NCBI GenBank assembly: GCA_043787975.1
Contig: JAYVUK010000016.1
Span: forward strand, 1-64,000
Length of the DNA stretch: 64,000 nt
DNA from: JAPLDA01 sp043787975
GTDB taxonomy: Bacteria; Bacteroidota; Bacteroidia; AKYH767-A; 2013-40CM-41-45
Direction of reading: 5' to 3'
This document shows positions 17,231-25,205 of this stretch, in pieces (position 1 is the stretch's first letter; every line of letters starts with the position of its first letter). The notes under the pieces were generated by a model, which searched no databases, had not been told where the DNA came from, and saw only the letters and a program-made list of their open reading frames with translations. Made by a program: the position numbers and the translations under genes.

Positions 17231-18886
17231 ATGATAAAAATTTATTCCGTTTGTTTTCTTTTTTGCATTTCCAATTTCGTTTCAGCGCAAATACATGTTT
17301 TCCAAAAAGCATATGGAGGTCCTCGCCAGGATTATGGTTTCGGATTAGTTTCCACCAATGATGGCGGCTACGCAATGGTAGGGCATTCGAATAGCTATGG
17401 TTCACAAGATTTCAGCGTGCTGCTCATCAAGCTCGATGCAAATGCAAATGTGTCGTGGTCACATTTGTACGGAGGTTCAGGCACTGAAGAAGGTTTGAAA
17501 CTTATTCAGACAAGCGACGGAGGTTTTGCTATTTGCGGAAAAACAAACAGTTATGGTTCCGGTAATTTTGATGCATTACTCATCAAAACGGATGCAAGCG
17601 GAACCCTGCAATGGATGAAAACATACGGAGGATTGGCTGAAGAACACCTGGTAAATTTGCGTCAAACAATTGATCATGGTTTTATTCTCAGCGGTTCCAC
17701 CATGAGTTACGGACAGGGAAATTGGGATATGTTATTTATTAAAACCGATTCTGTTGGTGATACGCTGTGGACGAAAATTATCGGGGGAACCGGTTCCGAC
17801 CAGGGAACAGATGCTGAACAAACCAATGATGGAGGATTTATTTTTTGCGGGAGAGAATCAAGCTGGGGAGCAGGGAGCGGTGATGTATTCCTGATGAAAA
17901 CAAATGCAAACGGAGATTCAACCTGGTCGAGAACGCTCGGTGGTCCGGGTTACGAAGAAGGAATAAAAGTCAAGCAGACAAAGGATCGCGGATATATTGT
18001 GACAGGCGCATCAGCCGGCTTTACCAATACAAGCTATGATGTTTACCTGAACAAACTTGATAGTGTCGGAAATCTCACCTGGTCAAAACTATATGCCGGG
18101 ATTCATACGGATGCAACGTATGACGTATTGCAACTTGCAGATAGCGGCTATGTCGTAACAGGCGAAACAGAAAGCTTTGGTAATAACCATGCACGACCGG
18201 CCCCTGCTTCTAAAGACATTCAATCCATCATTCAACCGGTGAATGTTCTTGGTACAGATCACTCAAACGTCCTGGTCATTCGTACCGATGTAAACGGAGA
18301 TACATTGTGGTCGCGTGCTTATGGAGGTGACCGGCTGGATGAAGCATACACAATCATTCAAACAGCTGATTCGGGATTTATGACCATCGCTTTTTCAATC
18401 AGTTTCGGTAACGACAGCATTGATTTCTACCTTATAAAAAGTGACAAGAACGGTTATAGTGGTTGTGATGAAACGCCTGCTCCTCTCGATGTCATCACTC
18501 CGGCAACAATGATCATGACGATCGCTCCGCAGATTATTTCAGGAGTGAATGTGACAAGCGCTTTCAACCTGTTAACGATCCCGGTTGCAACTCAACATGA
18601 CATCTGTTCTGAGTTTACGGGAATAGATGAACCCGATAACAATACCAATGCCTTCACATTATTTCCAAATCCTGTACGAGATAAACTATTTGTGAATTAT
18701 CATTTGTTATCCGGCAATGCCGCTATCGAAATTTACAACATGCTTGGAGAAAAAGTTTTTGCACTTGTTGCAAATAGTAACGAAAGAAAATTGGAGATTG
18801 ATATGTCACAACTTGCGAGCGGAATCTATGATTGTCGCTTCGCTACCGGAGCACGAATTGTGACTACGAAATTTGTGAAAGAATAG
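17231..18886 (+). CDS. T9SS cargo protein with about 50-residue beta repeats, 551 aa
   Basis: After a signal peptide (IYSVCFLFCISNFVSA) the protein consists of seven or eight repeats of about 50-60 residues over roughly 20-400. Each has the pattern YGG-x-x-x-(D/E)-x-x-x-x-(I/L)-x-Q-T-x-D-G-G-(F/Y), then S-Y-G-x-x-(N/D)-x-D-x-(L/F)-(L/V)-I-K-x-D and a Trp; examples are IQTSDGGFAICGKTNSYGSG and TNDGGFIFCGRESSWGAG. This resembles the beta-propeller-like repeats in many Bacteroidota secreted proteins of unknown function. The end (about 465-551) is a T9SS type A sorting domain (FTLFPNPVRDKLFVNY, LASGIYDCRFATGARIVTTK). The gene is divergent from the 975-aa exoprotein gene (153 bp apart) and ends at a strong terminator shared with the convergent Bax inhibitor-like gene. 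A structural or adhesive surface role is likely but not shown. Confidence 0.85.
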   Translation: MIKIYSVCFLFCISNFVSAQIHVFQKAYGGPRQDYGFGLVSTNDGGYAMVGHSNSYGSQDFSVLLIKLDANANVSWSHLYGGSGTEEGLKLIQTSDGGFAICGKTNSYGSGNFDALLIKTDASGTLQWMKTYGGLAEEHLVNLRQTIDHGFILSGSTMSYGQGNWDMLFIKTDSVGDTLWTKIIGGTGSDQGTDAEQTNDGGFIFCGRESSWGAGSGDVFLMKTNANGDSTWSRTLGGPGYEEGIKVKQTKDRGYIVTGASAGFTNTSYDVYLNKLDSVGNLTWSKLYAGIHTDATYDVLQLADSGYVVTGETESFGNNHARPAPASKDIQSIIQPVNVLGTDHSNVLVIRTDVNGDTLWSRAYGGDRLDEAYTIIQTADSGFMTIAFSISFGNDSIDFYLIKSDKNGYSGCDETPAPLDVITPATMIMTIAPQIISGVNVTSAFNLLTIPVATQHDICSEFTGIDEPDNNTNAFTLFPNPVRDKLFVNYHLLSGNAAIEIYNMLGEKVFALVANSNERKLEIDMSQLASGIYDCRFATGARIVTTKFVKE

Positions 18887-18921
18887 ATGAGCAAAGAAAT
18901 CCGTATCCGTTTAATCAAAGC

Positions 18922-18957
18922 AAAAAGACCCCAGTGAACATTCACCGAGGTCTTTTT
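18922..18957. terminator. Bidirectional rho-independent terminator
   Basis: Bases 18922-18930 (AAAAAGACC) pair perfectly with 18949-18957 (GGTCTTTTT), and a second nested pair, GTGAA 18934-18938 with TTCAC 18941-18945, extends the hairpin. The A-run and T-run at the two ends make it work on both strands. It lies between the convergent genes at 17231-18886 and 18976-19710. Confidence 0.85.
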
Positions 18958-18975
18958 ATATTTTATCTAAATCAA

Positions 18976-19710
18976 TTATTTTCTGCTACCGAACAATCTC
19001 AACAAAGCAAGAAAGAGGTTGATAAAATCCAGGTAAAGTGTCAAAGCACCCATGATACTCATCTTGGCAGTTGCTTCGGTTCCTGTTTCCACCTGGGCGC
19101 TCATGTCTTTCAGTTTCTGTACATCATACGCTGTCAAGCCGGTAAACACAATCACGGCAATGAAACTGATGATATAGCTTAATCCGCTACTACCGATAAA
19201 CATGTTCACAAGCGATGCAATGATAATTCCTATCAGTGCCATGAAGAGTAGACTTCCAAGTTTCGTTAAATCAGTCTTTGTGGTGTAACCAATAAGAGCC
19301 ATGATGCCAAACATCGCAGCTGTTGAAATAAAAATTGTATAGATAGATGCTGAAGTGTATGCAAGAAAGATAAAGCTTAAGCTCATTCCCATCAATACGG
19401 AATACACTAGAAACACCGCAGTAAGTGCAGTTGATGAAAGACGGCTGATTCCGAAACTCATGAGGAGCACCAACCCGATCGGAGCAAACATGACTACGTA
19501 TCCGAGACCTGACAAACCTCTTGTCTCCGGATTGAGAAGGTATTGCATGTACGTCATATCTGTACCGAAAACATAAGCGGTAATGGCTGATATGGCTAGC
19601 GCAACTCCCATCCATGAAAACACATTCGCAATAAACGATTTTGCAACTGCTGGTTGTGCTAAACCGGGTTGATTGGTAATGTTGAAATTAAAATTCTGAT
19701 TGTTATCCAT
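18976..19710 (-). CDS. Bax inhibitor-1/YccA-family membrane protein, 244 aa
   Basis: A polytopic inner-membrane protein of the Bax inhibitor-1 (TMBIM/YccA) family. The soluble N-terminus is Asn/Gln-rich (MDNNQNFNFNITNQPG). Seven hydrophobic segments follow from about residue 30, starting with the typical VFSWMGVALAISAITAYVFG. The C-terminal TAYDVQKLKDMSAQ and LYLDFINLFLALLRLFG segments are signatures of the family, in which the acidic residues of the last helices form a pH-sensitive cation leak in the bacterial member BsYetJ. YccA of E. coli interacts with the FtsH protease; whether this one does is not known. It lies 61 bp downstream of folE on the same strand and has a -7 box of its own in that gap, so it may have an independent promoter. 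Confidence 0.92.
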   Translation of the reverse strand: MDNNQNFNFNITNQPGLAQPAVAKSFIANVFSWMGVALAISAITAYVFGTDMTYMQYLLNPETRGLSGLGYVVMFAPIGLVLLMSFGISRLSSTALTAVFLVYSVLMGMSLSFIFLAYTSASIYTIFISTAAMFGIMALIGYTTKTDLTKLGSLLFMALIGIIIASLVNMFIGSSGLSYIISFIAVIVFTGLTAYDVQKLKDMSAQVETGTEATAKMSIMGALTLYLDFINLFLALLRLFGSRK

Positions 19711-19759
19711 TTTAGTTTTTGATTTTATTTAGTGGAACCCCGACTGTCGAATTTCACGC

Positions 19760-19767
19760 CAAAGGTA
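19760..19767 (-). promoter_or_regulatory. Candidate -7 promoter box for the Bax inhibitor-like gene
   Basis: On the minus strand these bases read TACCTTTG, a full match to the Bacteroidota -7 consensus TAnnTTTG, 50 bp upstream of the ATG at 19710. I see no clear -33 TTTG at the expected distance, so the call rests on the -7 box alone. The same octamer occurs upstream of the 111-aa gene (52548-52555). Confidence 0.4.
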
Positions 19768-19771
19768 TACA

Positions 19772-20389
19772 TTATGAAAGATTGGCAGAAATGAGTCGGA
19801 TGAATTCTGCTCTCGTCTTTTCATTTTCAAACTCGCCTGTGAAAGCCGAAGTCGTTGCAACAGAATTCTGTTTTTGAATACCACGCATCAGCATGCACAA
19901 ATGTTTTGCTTCAATTACGACAGCTACGCCAAGAGGTTTCAAAGTGTCCTGGATACAGTCGCGGATTTCAGTCGTCAGCCTCTCCTGGACCTGCAGCCGT
20001 CTTGCAAATGCATCCACGACGCGTGGAATTTTACTTAACCCGACGATACATCCGTTTGGAATATAAGCCACATGCGCTTTCCCGAAAAAAGGAAGAAGAT
20101 GATGCTCACACAACGAATAAATCTCGATGTCTTTTACAATTACCATCTGCCTGTAATCTTCTCGGAACATAGCTGATTTCAAAATATCAGCCGGATTAAG
20201 ATCATAGCCATGCGTAAGAAACTGGATGGCTTTGGCAGCGCGTTCAGGCGTTCGTTTTAATCCTTCCCGGTGACCATCTTCACCTATGTTATGGAGTATT
20301 CCTGAATAATTTTCTGAAATCTTTTTTAGCAACTTCGGGTTATACTGATCAATCTTACTATAACCATCCATTTCGTTTTCTTCCTGCAT
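19772..20389 (-). CDS. folE: GTP cyclohydrolase I (FolE), 205 aa
   Basis: Converts GTP to 7,8-dihydroneopterin triphosphate, the first step of folate, tetrahydrobiopterin and queuosine precursor synthesis; a cytoplasmic homodecamer. The length is normal for type IA enzymes. The zinc ligands are all visible: Cys94 and His97 in SLCEHHLLPFFGKAHVAYIP, and Cys165 in AKHLCMLMRGIQKQNSVATT. The substrate-binding VGLSKIPRVV segment lies at about 116-125. The N-terminal helical region includes GEDGHREGLKRTPERAAKA. The gene lies 108 bp downstream of queD on the same strand, so the two can supply successive enzymes of the 7-deazaguanine pathway. A repeat array fills the gap between them and may separate their transcripts. 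Confidence 0.96.
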   Translation of the reverse strand: MQEENEMDGYSKIDQYNPKLLKKISENYSGILHNIGEDGHREGLKRTPERAAKAIQFLTHGYDLNPADILKSAMFREDYRQMVIVKDIEIYSLCEHHLLPFFGKAHVAYIPNGCIVGLSKIPRVVDAFARRLQVQERLTTEIRDCIQDTLKPLGVAVVIEAKHLCMLMRGIQKQNSVATTSAFTGEFENEKTRAEFIRLISANLS

Positions 20390-20405
20390 AGCTTTTTCTT
20401 TTTAA

Positions 20406-20496
20406 GCTGCGAATTACGAATCAATACGAATGTACGAATCGCAGACTTTAAATAATATTCTACTCAGTTCAATTCGTAAATTAGTATTCATTCGTA
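20406..20496. repeat. TACGAAT heptamer array with fold-back arms
   Basis: Three direct copies of TACGAAT (20415-20421, 20425-20431, 20433-20439) are flanked by CTGCGA (20407-20412) and TCGCAG (20439-20444), which can pair. Two inverted copies, ATTCGTA, follow at 20472-20478 and 20490-20496. The 25-bp core 20415-20439 matches 25173-25197, in the sugar cluster, at 24 of 25 positions. It fills the gap between queD and folE. Confidence 0.7.
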
Positions 20497-20497
20497 C

Positions 20498-20914
20498 TTA
20501 GTATCCCCCGAAGTATTCCACAAAGTTCTTTTCCGTTTCCTGGATTTTCACACAATGCAATTTACATCCAAGTGCATTGATGGGAGTTTCAACCTGGTTC
20601 CATATTTCAATCGCAAGAACTTCTGTAGAAGGAAGTTTATCCTTCATAAAATCAACATCGAGGTTCAGGTTTTTATGATCCACTTTACTGATCACTTTTG
20701 AATGCAGAATTTTTCCTACGTCAGACAGGTTGGCAACAAAACCGGTCTCCGGATTTATTTCACCTTTCACGGTAACAGTAAGTTCATAATTATGTCCGTG
20801 CCAATTTGGATTGGCACACTTCCCAAAGACTTCTGAGTTCTTTTCATCCGTCCATTCTTTACGACTAAGTTTATGAGCAGCGCTGAACGTTTCTTTACGT
20901 GTGATGTAAATCAT
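20498..20914 (-). CDS. queD: 6-carboxy-5,6,7,8-tetrahydropterin synthase / 6-pyruvoyl-tetrahydropterin synthase family (QueD), 138 aa
   Basis: A zinc enzyme that acts on dihydroneopterin triphosphate, the product of FolE, to make 6-carboxytetrahydropterin for queuosine (QueD) or 6-pyruvoyltetrahydropterin (PTPS). The start chosen is the ATG at 20914 (MIYITRKETFSAAHKL), because family members begin this way; a longer reading to 20986 adds 24 unrelated residues. Zinc ligands are His14 (FSAAHKL), His39 and His41 (NPNWHGHNYELTV), and the catalytic Cys33 (GKCANP) is present. The Glu near the C-terminus (VKIQETEKNFVEY) binds the pterin ring. Length is normal for QueD. The function is more likely QueD than PTPS in a bacterium, but the two cannot be told apart by sequence alone here. 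It is divergent from the decarboxylase gene at 21051. Confidence 0.9.
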   Translation of the reverse strand: MIYITRKETFSAAHKLSRKEWTDEKNSEVFGKCANPNWHGHNYELTVTVKGEINPETGFVANLSDVGKILHSKVISKVDHKNLNLDVDFMKDKLPSTEVLAIEIWNQVETPINALGCKLHCVKIQETEKNFVEYFGGY

Positions 20915-21050
20915 TTTTTTGAGTATGGCACAAAGATAATCGTAAATGTTTATCGGGTATTTGATAACCTTCCAAATGTTACTCACCGCTGTATATTTTT
21001 TTTACTTACTTTTCGGTTTTCGTCAACAATAATCTAATTTCGCAGGCACA

Positions 21051-22031
21051 ATGAGTCGTGTATTAATAACCGGTGCGGCCGGATTTCTAGGATCACACCT
21101 GAGTGACCGCTTTATTAAAGAAGGATTCCATGTCATCGGCATGGATAATCTCATTACGGGCTCTGTAAAAAACATCGAACATCTTTATAAGTTGAAGGAG
21201 TTTGAATTTTATCACCACGATGTTTCAAAGTTTGTTCATGTGCCGGGCGAGCTCGATTACATTCTTCATTTTGCATCCCCTGCAAGCCCGATTGATTATT
21301 TAAAAATTCCAATCCAGACATTGAAGGTAGGTTCGCTTGGAACTCACAACCTGCTTGGCTTAGCCAAGTCAAAGAAGGCCAGAATACTTGTTGCCTCTAC
21401 CTCTGAAGTATATGGCGATCCGCTCGTGCATCCGCAGAACGAAGATTACTGGGGCAATGTGAATCCCGTAGGTCCGCGTGGTGTGTATGACGAAGCGAAA
21501 CGTTTCCAGGAAGCGATCACCATGGCGTATCATACGTATCATCATCTTGAAACACGCATCGCACGTATCTTCAATACATACGGTCCACGCATGAGGTTGA
21601 ATGATGGTCGGGTGCTTCCGGCATTCATCGGTCAGGCCTTGCGCGGAGAAGATTTAACTGTATTTGGTGATGGAAGCCAGACCCGTTCATTTTGCTATGT
21701 GGATGATTTGGTGGAAGGAATTTATCGTTTGCTGATGAGCGACTATCCGCATCCTGTTAACATCGGAAATCCGGATGAGATAACAATCAAAGATTTTGCT
21801 GAAGAAATAATTCGCCTGACCGGAACGCAACAAAAAGTAATCTACAAATCGTTACCTACGGATGATCCGAAACAACGGCAACCTGATATTACCCGTGCAA
21901 AAGCTATTCTTGACTGGCAACCAAAAATAAACCGTGCTGAAGGTTTAAAAATCACCTATCAATATTTCAAAAATCTTCCGGCGGACGAATTGTATAATAC
22001 GGCTCACCGGTCATTCAAAGAAAAAGTATAA
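21051..22031 (+). CDS. UDP-glucuronate decarboxylase (UDP-xylose synthase)-like SDR enzyme, 326 aa
   Basis: An extended short-chain dehydrogenase that would oxidise UDP-glucuronate at C4, decarboxylate it and reduce it to UDP-xylose with tightly bound NAD. It has the Rossmann motif GAAGFLGSH (residues 8-16), the HFASPASPIDY segment typical of the UXS family, STSEVYGDPLVHPQ carrying the catalytic Ser/Thr, and the YDEAK motif with Tyr and Lys of the SDR triad followed by RFQEAI. The segment ARIFNTYGPRMRLNDGRVLP is also a UXS signature. Length fits the family (about 310-330). It is the first gene of the plus-strand nucleotide-sugar cluster. UDP-glucuronate must come from a UDP-glucose dehydrogenase; the dehydrogenase at 23875 looks more like the GlcNAc-type. 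Confidence 0.88.
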   Translation: MSRVLITGAAGFLGSHLSDRFIKEGFHVIGMDNLITGSVKNIEHLYKLKEFEFYHHDVSKFVHVPGELDYILHFASPASPIDYLKIPIQTLKVGSLGTHNLLGLAKSKKARILVASTSEVYGDPLVHPQNEDYWGNVNPVGPRGVYDEAKRFQEAITMAYHTYHHLETRIARIFNTYGPRMRLNDGRVLPAFIGQALRGEDLTVFGDGSQTRSFCYVDDLVEGIYRLLMSDYPHPVNIGNPDEITIKDFAEEIIRLTGTQQKVIYKSLPTDDPKQRQPDITRAKAILDWQPKINRAEGLKITYQYFKNLPADELYNTAHRSFKEKV

Positions 22032-22036
22032 CAAAT

Positions 22037-22098
22037 GTTTACGGTTTACAAGTTTACGGTTTACGTAAACCGTAAACCGTAAACCGTAAACGGTAAAC
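22037..22098. repeat. GTAAACC heptamer palindrome (copy 1)
   Basis: This gap between two sugar genes is made almost wholly of the heptamer CGTAAAC and its complement. Bases 22052-22064 and 22065-22077 are a perfect 13+13 bp palindrome, and further heptamers on both sides extend it to a possible long hairpin over 22037-22098. The array ends 7 bp before the next ATG (22106), so it would lie within the leader of the acetyltransferase cistron. Confidence 0.8.
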
Positions 22099-22105
22099 AA
22101 AGATA

Positions 22106-22693
22106 ATGTCAGAACAAAACTCAACATACTTCGCCCATCCGACCGCTGTGATTGATGATGGTTGTATCCTTGGAAAAGGAACGAAGATCTGGCACTTCTC
22201 TCACCTCATGACCGGTTGCGTGATCGGTGAACATTGTAACCTTGGACAAAACGTAGTGGTGTCTTCGGGAGTCGTGTTAGGAAATAATGTGAAAGTTCAG
22301 AACAATGTTTCTATTTACACCGGAGTTACCTGTGATGATGATGTATTTCTCGGACCTTCTGTGGTGTTCACGAATGTGATTAATCCTAGAAGTGCTGTCA
22401 GCCGGAAAAATCAGTACGCCAAAACACACGTCGGAAAAGGTGCTTCAGTTGGCGCCAATGCAACCATTGTGTGTGGACATAACATTGGTGAGTTTGCATT
22501 CATCGGTGCAGGAGCAGTGGTTACAAAAGACATTCCTGCTTATGCACTTGTCATCGGAAACCCTGCCCGTCACGCAGGATGGATGAGTGAATTCGGACAT
22601 CCTTTGAAATTTGACTCAACCGGAATTGCTGTTTGCATAGAAAGTAAACAGGAATATAAACTTGAAGGAAATAAAGTCAAAAGAACAAAATAG
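22106..22693 (+). CDS. WbpD/WlbB-like UDP-amino-sugar N-acetyltransferase, 195 aa
   Basis: A left-handed beta-helix (hexapeptide-repeat) acyltransferase. Repeats of the [LIV]-G-x-x-x-x type run through about residues 15-150 (CVIGEHCNLGQNVVVSSGVV, VGKGASVGANATIVCGHNIG). Residues of the WbpD/WlbB subfamily are visible: IWHFSHLMTGCVIGEHCN, VFTNVINPRSAVSRKN and the VIGNPARHAGWMSEFGH end. These enzymes transfer acetyl from acetyl-CoA to the 3-amino group of UDP-2-acetamido-3-amino-2,3-dideoxy-glucuronate, giving UDP-GlcNAc(3NAc)A, a precursor of O-antigen or capsule sugars. The next two genes encode the matching WbpB- and WbpA-like enzymes, which supports the assignment. The aminotransferase WbpE of the pathway is not in the window. 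Confidence 0.85.
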   Translation: MSEQNSTYFAHPTAVIDDGCILGKGTKIWHFSHLMTGCVIGEHCNLGQNVVVSSGVVLGNNVKVQNNVSIYTGVTCDDDVFLGPSVVFTNVINPRSAVSRKNQYAKTHVGKGASVGANATIVCGHNIGEFAFIGAGAVVTKDIPAYALVIGNPARHAGWMSEFGHPLKFDSTGIAVCIESKQEYKLEGNKVKRTK

Positions 22694-22699
22694 TATTTT

Positions 22700-22757
22700 C
22701 GGTTTCCGGTTTACTGTTAACGTAAACTGTAAACTGTAAACACGAAACTGTAAACAG
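22700..22757. repeat. GTAAACTGT-type heptamer palindrome (copy 2)
   Basis: The gap before the WbpB-like gene holds a variant of the element at 22037-22098: GGTTTAC followed by repeated GTAAACT units, partly palindromic around 22720. It ends 3 bp before the ATG at 22761. Confidence 0.7.
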
Positions 22758-22760
22758 AAA

Positions 22761-23801
22761 ATGTTAGACGAAAAATCAAAAATAAAATTTGCAATCGTTG
22801 GAAGCGGACACATTGGAAAGCGCCATGCAGAAATGATCCGGAGAAATCCCGAATCTGAATTGGTGGCCATGTCTGATATTAAAACGAAATCCGAACTCGG
22901 GTTGAGTGATCTTGAAGTCCCTTTTCTCACTTCCATGGACGAGCTGTTGAAATCGAACATTGATTTTGATGTCGTCAGTATTTGCACTCCGAATGGTTTG
23001 CATGCCGAACAATGTCTCAAAGCACTTGATAACAAAAAACACGTTGTCATTGAAAAACCAATGGCACTCACCGTTGCCGATTGTGAAAAAATTATCTTCA
23101 AAGCATTACAGGTTTCACGACAGGTTTTTTGCGTGATGCAGAACCGATATTCCCCTCCGTCAATCTGGATGAAGGATGTTGTGGATAGAAACCTGTTGGG
23201 AAAAATCTTTCTCGTTCAGTTGAATTGTTACTGGAACAGGGATGAGCGCTATTATACCGGAAAAAACTGGAAAGGAAATGCTGACTTAGACGGAGGAACG
23301 TTGTTCACGCAATTCTCTCACTTCATTGACATCATGTATTGGCTCTTTGGCGATATCAATGGCATACAAGGTAAGTTTGCTGACTTCAGCCATCAACAAA
23401 CAACAGCATTCGAAGATTCCGGGCTCGTCACCTTTAATTTTGTGAATGGAGGAATGGGAAGTCTTAATTATTCAACTTCTGTGTGGGATAAAAATCTTGA
23501 AAGTAGTATCACCGTCATTGGAGAAAACGGCAGTATAAAAATTGGCGGACAGTACATGAACGAAGTTGAACATTGTCACATTAAAAACTATACGATGCCT
23601 GAACTTGCTCCCGGCAATCCTGCAAATGATTATGGTGTGTACAAAGGCTCTGCGGCGAATCATCATTACATTTTTGAAAATGTCATTGACACCCTGAAAG
23701 GCAGAACCATTGCAACAACGAATGCTCTTGAAGGATTGAAAGTGGTTGATATCATCGAGCGGATTTACGCGCTGCGTAAATTAAAAAAACTTCAGAAGTA
23801 A
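22761..23801 (+). CDS. WbpB/WlbA-like Gfo/Idh/MocA oxidoreductase, 346 aa
   Basis: An NAD-dependent oxidoreductase of the Gfo/Idh/MocA family. The N-terminal Rossmann motif is FAIVGSGHIGKRHAEMI (about 9-25), followed by DVVSICTPNGLHAEQCL and the family's catalytic VIEKPMAL segment (EKP at about 95). The C-terminal substrate domain contains WKGNADLDGGTLFTQFSHFI, with the DGGTL-x-x-Q-x-x-H pattern of the WlbA/WbpB group. Such enzymes oxidise C3 of UDP-N-acetylglucosaminuronate to the 3-keto sugar, recycling NADH with 2-oxoglutarate. The flanking WbpD- and WbpA-like genes support this role. Other sugar dehydrogenases of the same family cannot be excluded from sequence alone. Confidence 0.82.
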   Translation: MLDEKSKIKFAIVGSGHIGKRHAEMIRRNPESELVAMSDIKTKSELGLSDLEVPFLTSMDELLKSNIDFDVVSICTPNGLHAEQCLKALDNKKHVVIEKPMALTVADCEKIIFKALQVSRQVFCVMQNRYSPPSIWMKDVVDRNLLGKIFLVQLNCYWNRDERYYTGKNWKGNADLDGGTLFTQFSHFIDIMYWLFGDINGIQGKFADFSHQQTTAFEDSGLVTFNFVNGGMGSLNYSTSVWDKNLESSITVIGENGSIKIGGQYMNEVEHCHIKNYTMPELAPGNPANDYGVYKGSAANHHYIFENVIDTLKGRTIATTNALEGLKVVDIIERIYALRKLKKLQK

Positions 23802-23802
23802 A

Positions 23803-23866
23803 TTAGCTGATTTGCAGATTAGCTAATTAGCTAATTATCACATCGACCCATTATCAAATTATCAAA
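23803..23866. repeat. TTAGCTAA and TTATCAAA octamer repeats
   Basis: The gap between the WbpB-like and WbpA-like genes holds TTAGCTGA (23803-23810), then two perfect tandem copies of the self-complementary octamer TTAGCTAA (23819-23834), and after a short spacer two tandem copies of TTATCAAA (23851-23866). It is a different unit from the arrays in the other gaps of this cluster. Confidence 0.65.
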
Positions 23867-23874
23867 TCAAATTT

Positions 23875-25164
23875 ATGTACCAGGATTTAAAAGAAAAGAA
23901 AAGAAAATTAGCCGTGCTCGGTTTAGGATATGTCGGTTTACCGATTGCTCTTGAGTTTGCAAAAAAAATCAGCGTCATCGGTTTTGACATCAGCGAGGAG
24001 CGGATCGGGAAAATGAAAAATGGAATTGATCCAAGCGGAGAACTTGATTCAGATGATTTCAAAAATTGCGACATTGAATTCACAGCCGACCAGGCAAAAT
24101 TAAAAGATGCGTCTTTTTTTATTGTCACAGTTCCGACGCCGATTGACGAACACAACCTGCCGGATCTTCGTCCTCTCTTGAGTGCTACCAAATACATTGG
24201 GAAAGCGCTGAAGAAAGGCGACTACGTGGTGTATGAATCCACTGTTTATCCCGGTTGTACAGAAGAAGATTGCCTTCCGATTCTCGAAGAACTTTCAGGA
24301 CTGAAATGCAAACAGGATTTTAAACTTGGATTTTCACCGGAACGAATCAATCCCGGTGACAAGGAACACACCATTTCAAAAATTCTTAAGGTAGTTTCAG
24401 GATGCGATGATGAAGCGCTTGACAACATTGCAAAAACGTATGAGATCATTGTGAATGCCGGAGTATTCAAAGCTGCTTCCATTAAAGTTGCAGAAGCAGC
24501 AAAGATCATTGAGAATACACAGCGCGATGTGAACATTGCTTTGATGAATGAGCTTTCTATCATCTTCAATAAAATGGGCATCAATACGTATGATGTACTG
24601 AAGGCTGCAGGCACCAAATGGAATTTCATTAATTTTTTCCCGGGTCTTGTGGGCGGTCATTGCATCGGCGTAGATCCTTATTATCTTACTTACAAAGCAC
24701 AGGAAGTCGGGTACCACGCGCAGGTCATCAACAGCGGACGATATGTGAATGACAGCATGGGATTTTATGTCGCCAAACAAACGGTGAAAAAAATTATTGC
24801 AACAGGTAAAGATGTTTCGAAATCAAAAGTGCTGGTGATGGGTGCAACATTCAAAGAAAATGTGGAAGACATTCGCAATTCAAAAGTTGCCGATGTCGTG
24901 AAAGAATTGATTTCATACGGTGTACAAGTAGATGTGACCGATCCGAAAGCAGATTCAAAACACATGAAACATGAATATGGTTTTGACCTCGTGGAAAAAA
25001 TCGGAACTGATTACGATGCCGTCATTGTCGCGGTGAATCATACCGAATATATCAACCTGGATGAAAAATATTTTCAATCCATCACCGGGAAAGATGCGAT
25101 CATCGTTGACCTGAAAGGAATTTACAAAGACAGAATAGAAAACCTTACTTATTGGAGTTTGTAA
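23875..25164 (+). CDS. WbpA/TviB-like nucleotide-sugar 6-dehydrogenase, 429 aa
   Basis: A UDP-glucose/GDP-mannose dehydrogenase-family enzyme that oxidises C6 of a UDP-HexNAc to the uronate with two NAD. The N-terminal domain has LAVLGLGYVGLPIALEFAKK (about 12-31). The middle carries ESTVYPGCTEEDCLPILEE and the central helix AEAAKIIENTQRDVNIALMN. The catalytic cysteine lies in FFPGLVGGHCIGVDPYYLTY (about 255-274). The C-terminal UDP-binding domain has LVMGATFKENVEDIRNSKV. FSPERINPGDKEHT and VGLPIALEF match the TviB/WbpO/WbpA group rather than UDP-glucose dehydrogenases. With the WbpB- and WbpD-like genes it would supply UDP-GlcNAcA for the di-N-acetylated uronate. It may alternatively feed the WbpP-like epimerase product (UDP-GalNAcA). 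Confidence 0.88.
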   Translation: MYQDLKEKKRKLAVLGLGYVGLPIALEFAKKISVIGFDISEERIGKMKNGIDPSGELDSDDFKNCDIEFTADQAKLKDASFFIVTVPTPIDEHNLPDLRPLLSATKYIGKALKKGDYVVYESTVYPGCTEEDCLPILEELSGLKCKQDFKLGFSPERINPGDKEHTISKILKVVSGCDDEALDNIAKTYEIIVNAGVFKAASIKVAEAAKIIENTQRDVNIALMNELSIIFNKMGINTYDVLKAAGTKWNFINFFPGLVGGHCIGVDPYYLTYKAQEVGYHAQVINSGRYVNDSMGFYVAKQTVKKIIATGKDVSKSKVLVMGATFKENVEDIRNSKVADVVKELISYGVQVDVTDPKADSKHMKHEYGFDLVEKIGTDYDAVIVAVNHTEYINLDEKYFQSITGKDAIIVDLKGIYKDRIENLTYWSL

Positions 25165-25200
25165 GCTACGAATACGAATCAATACGAATTTACGAATAGC
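25165..25200. repeat. TACGAAT heptamer array (second copy)
   Basis: Four copies of TACGAAT (25167-25173, 25173-25179, 25183-25189, 25191-25197) sit between GCTA at 25165 and TAGC at 25197-25200, which are complementary. Bases 25173-25197 match the array at 20415-20439 at 24 of 25 positions. It fills the gap between the dehydrogenase and galE. Confidence 0.75.
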
Positions 25201-25205
25201 GTTTC

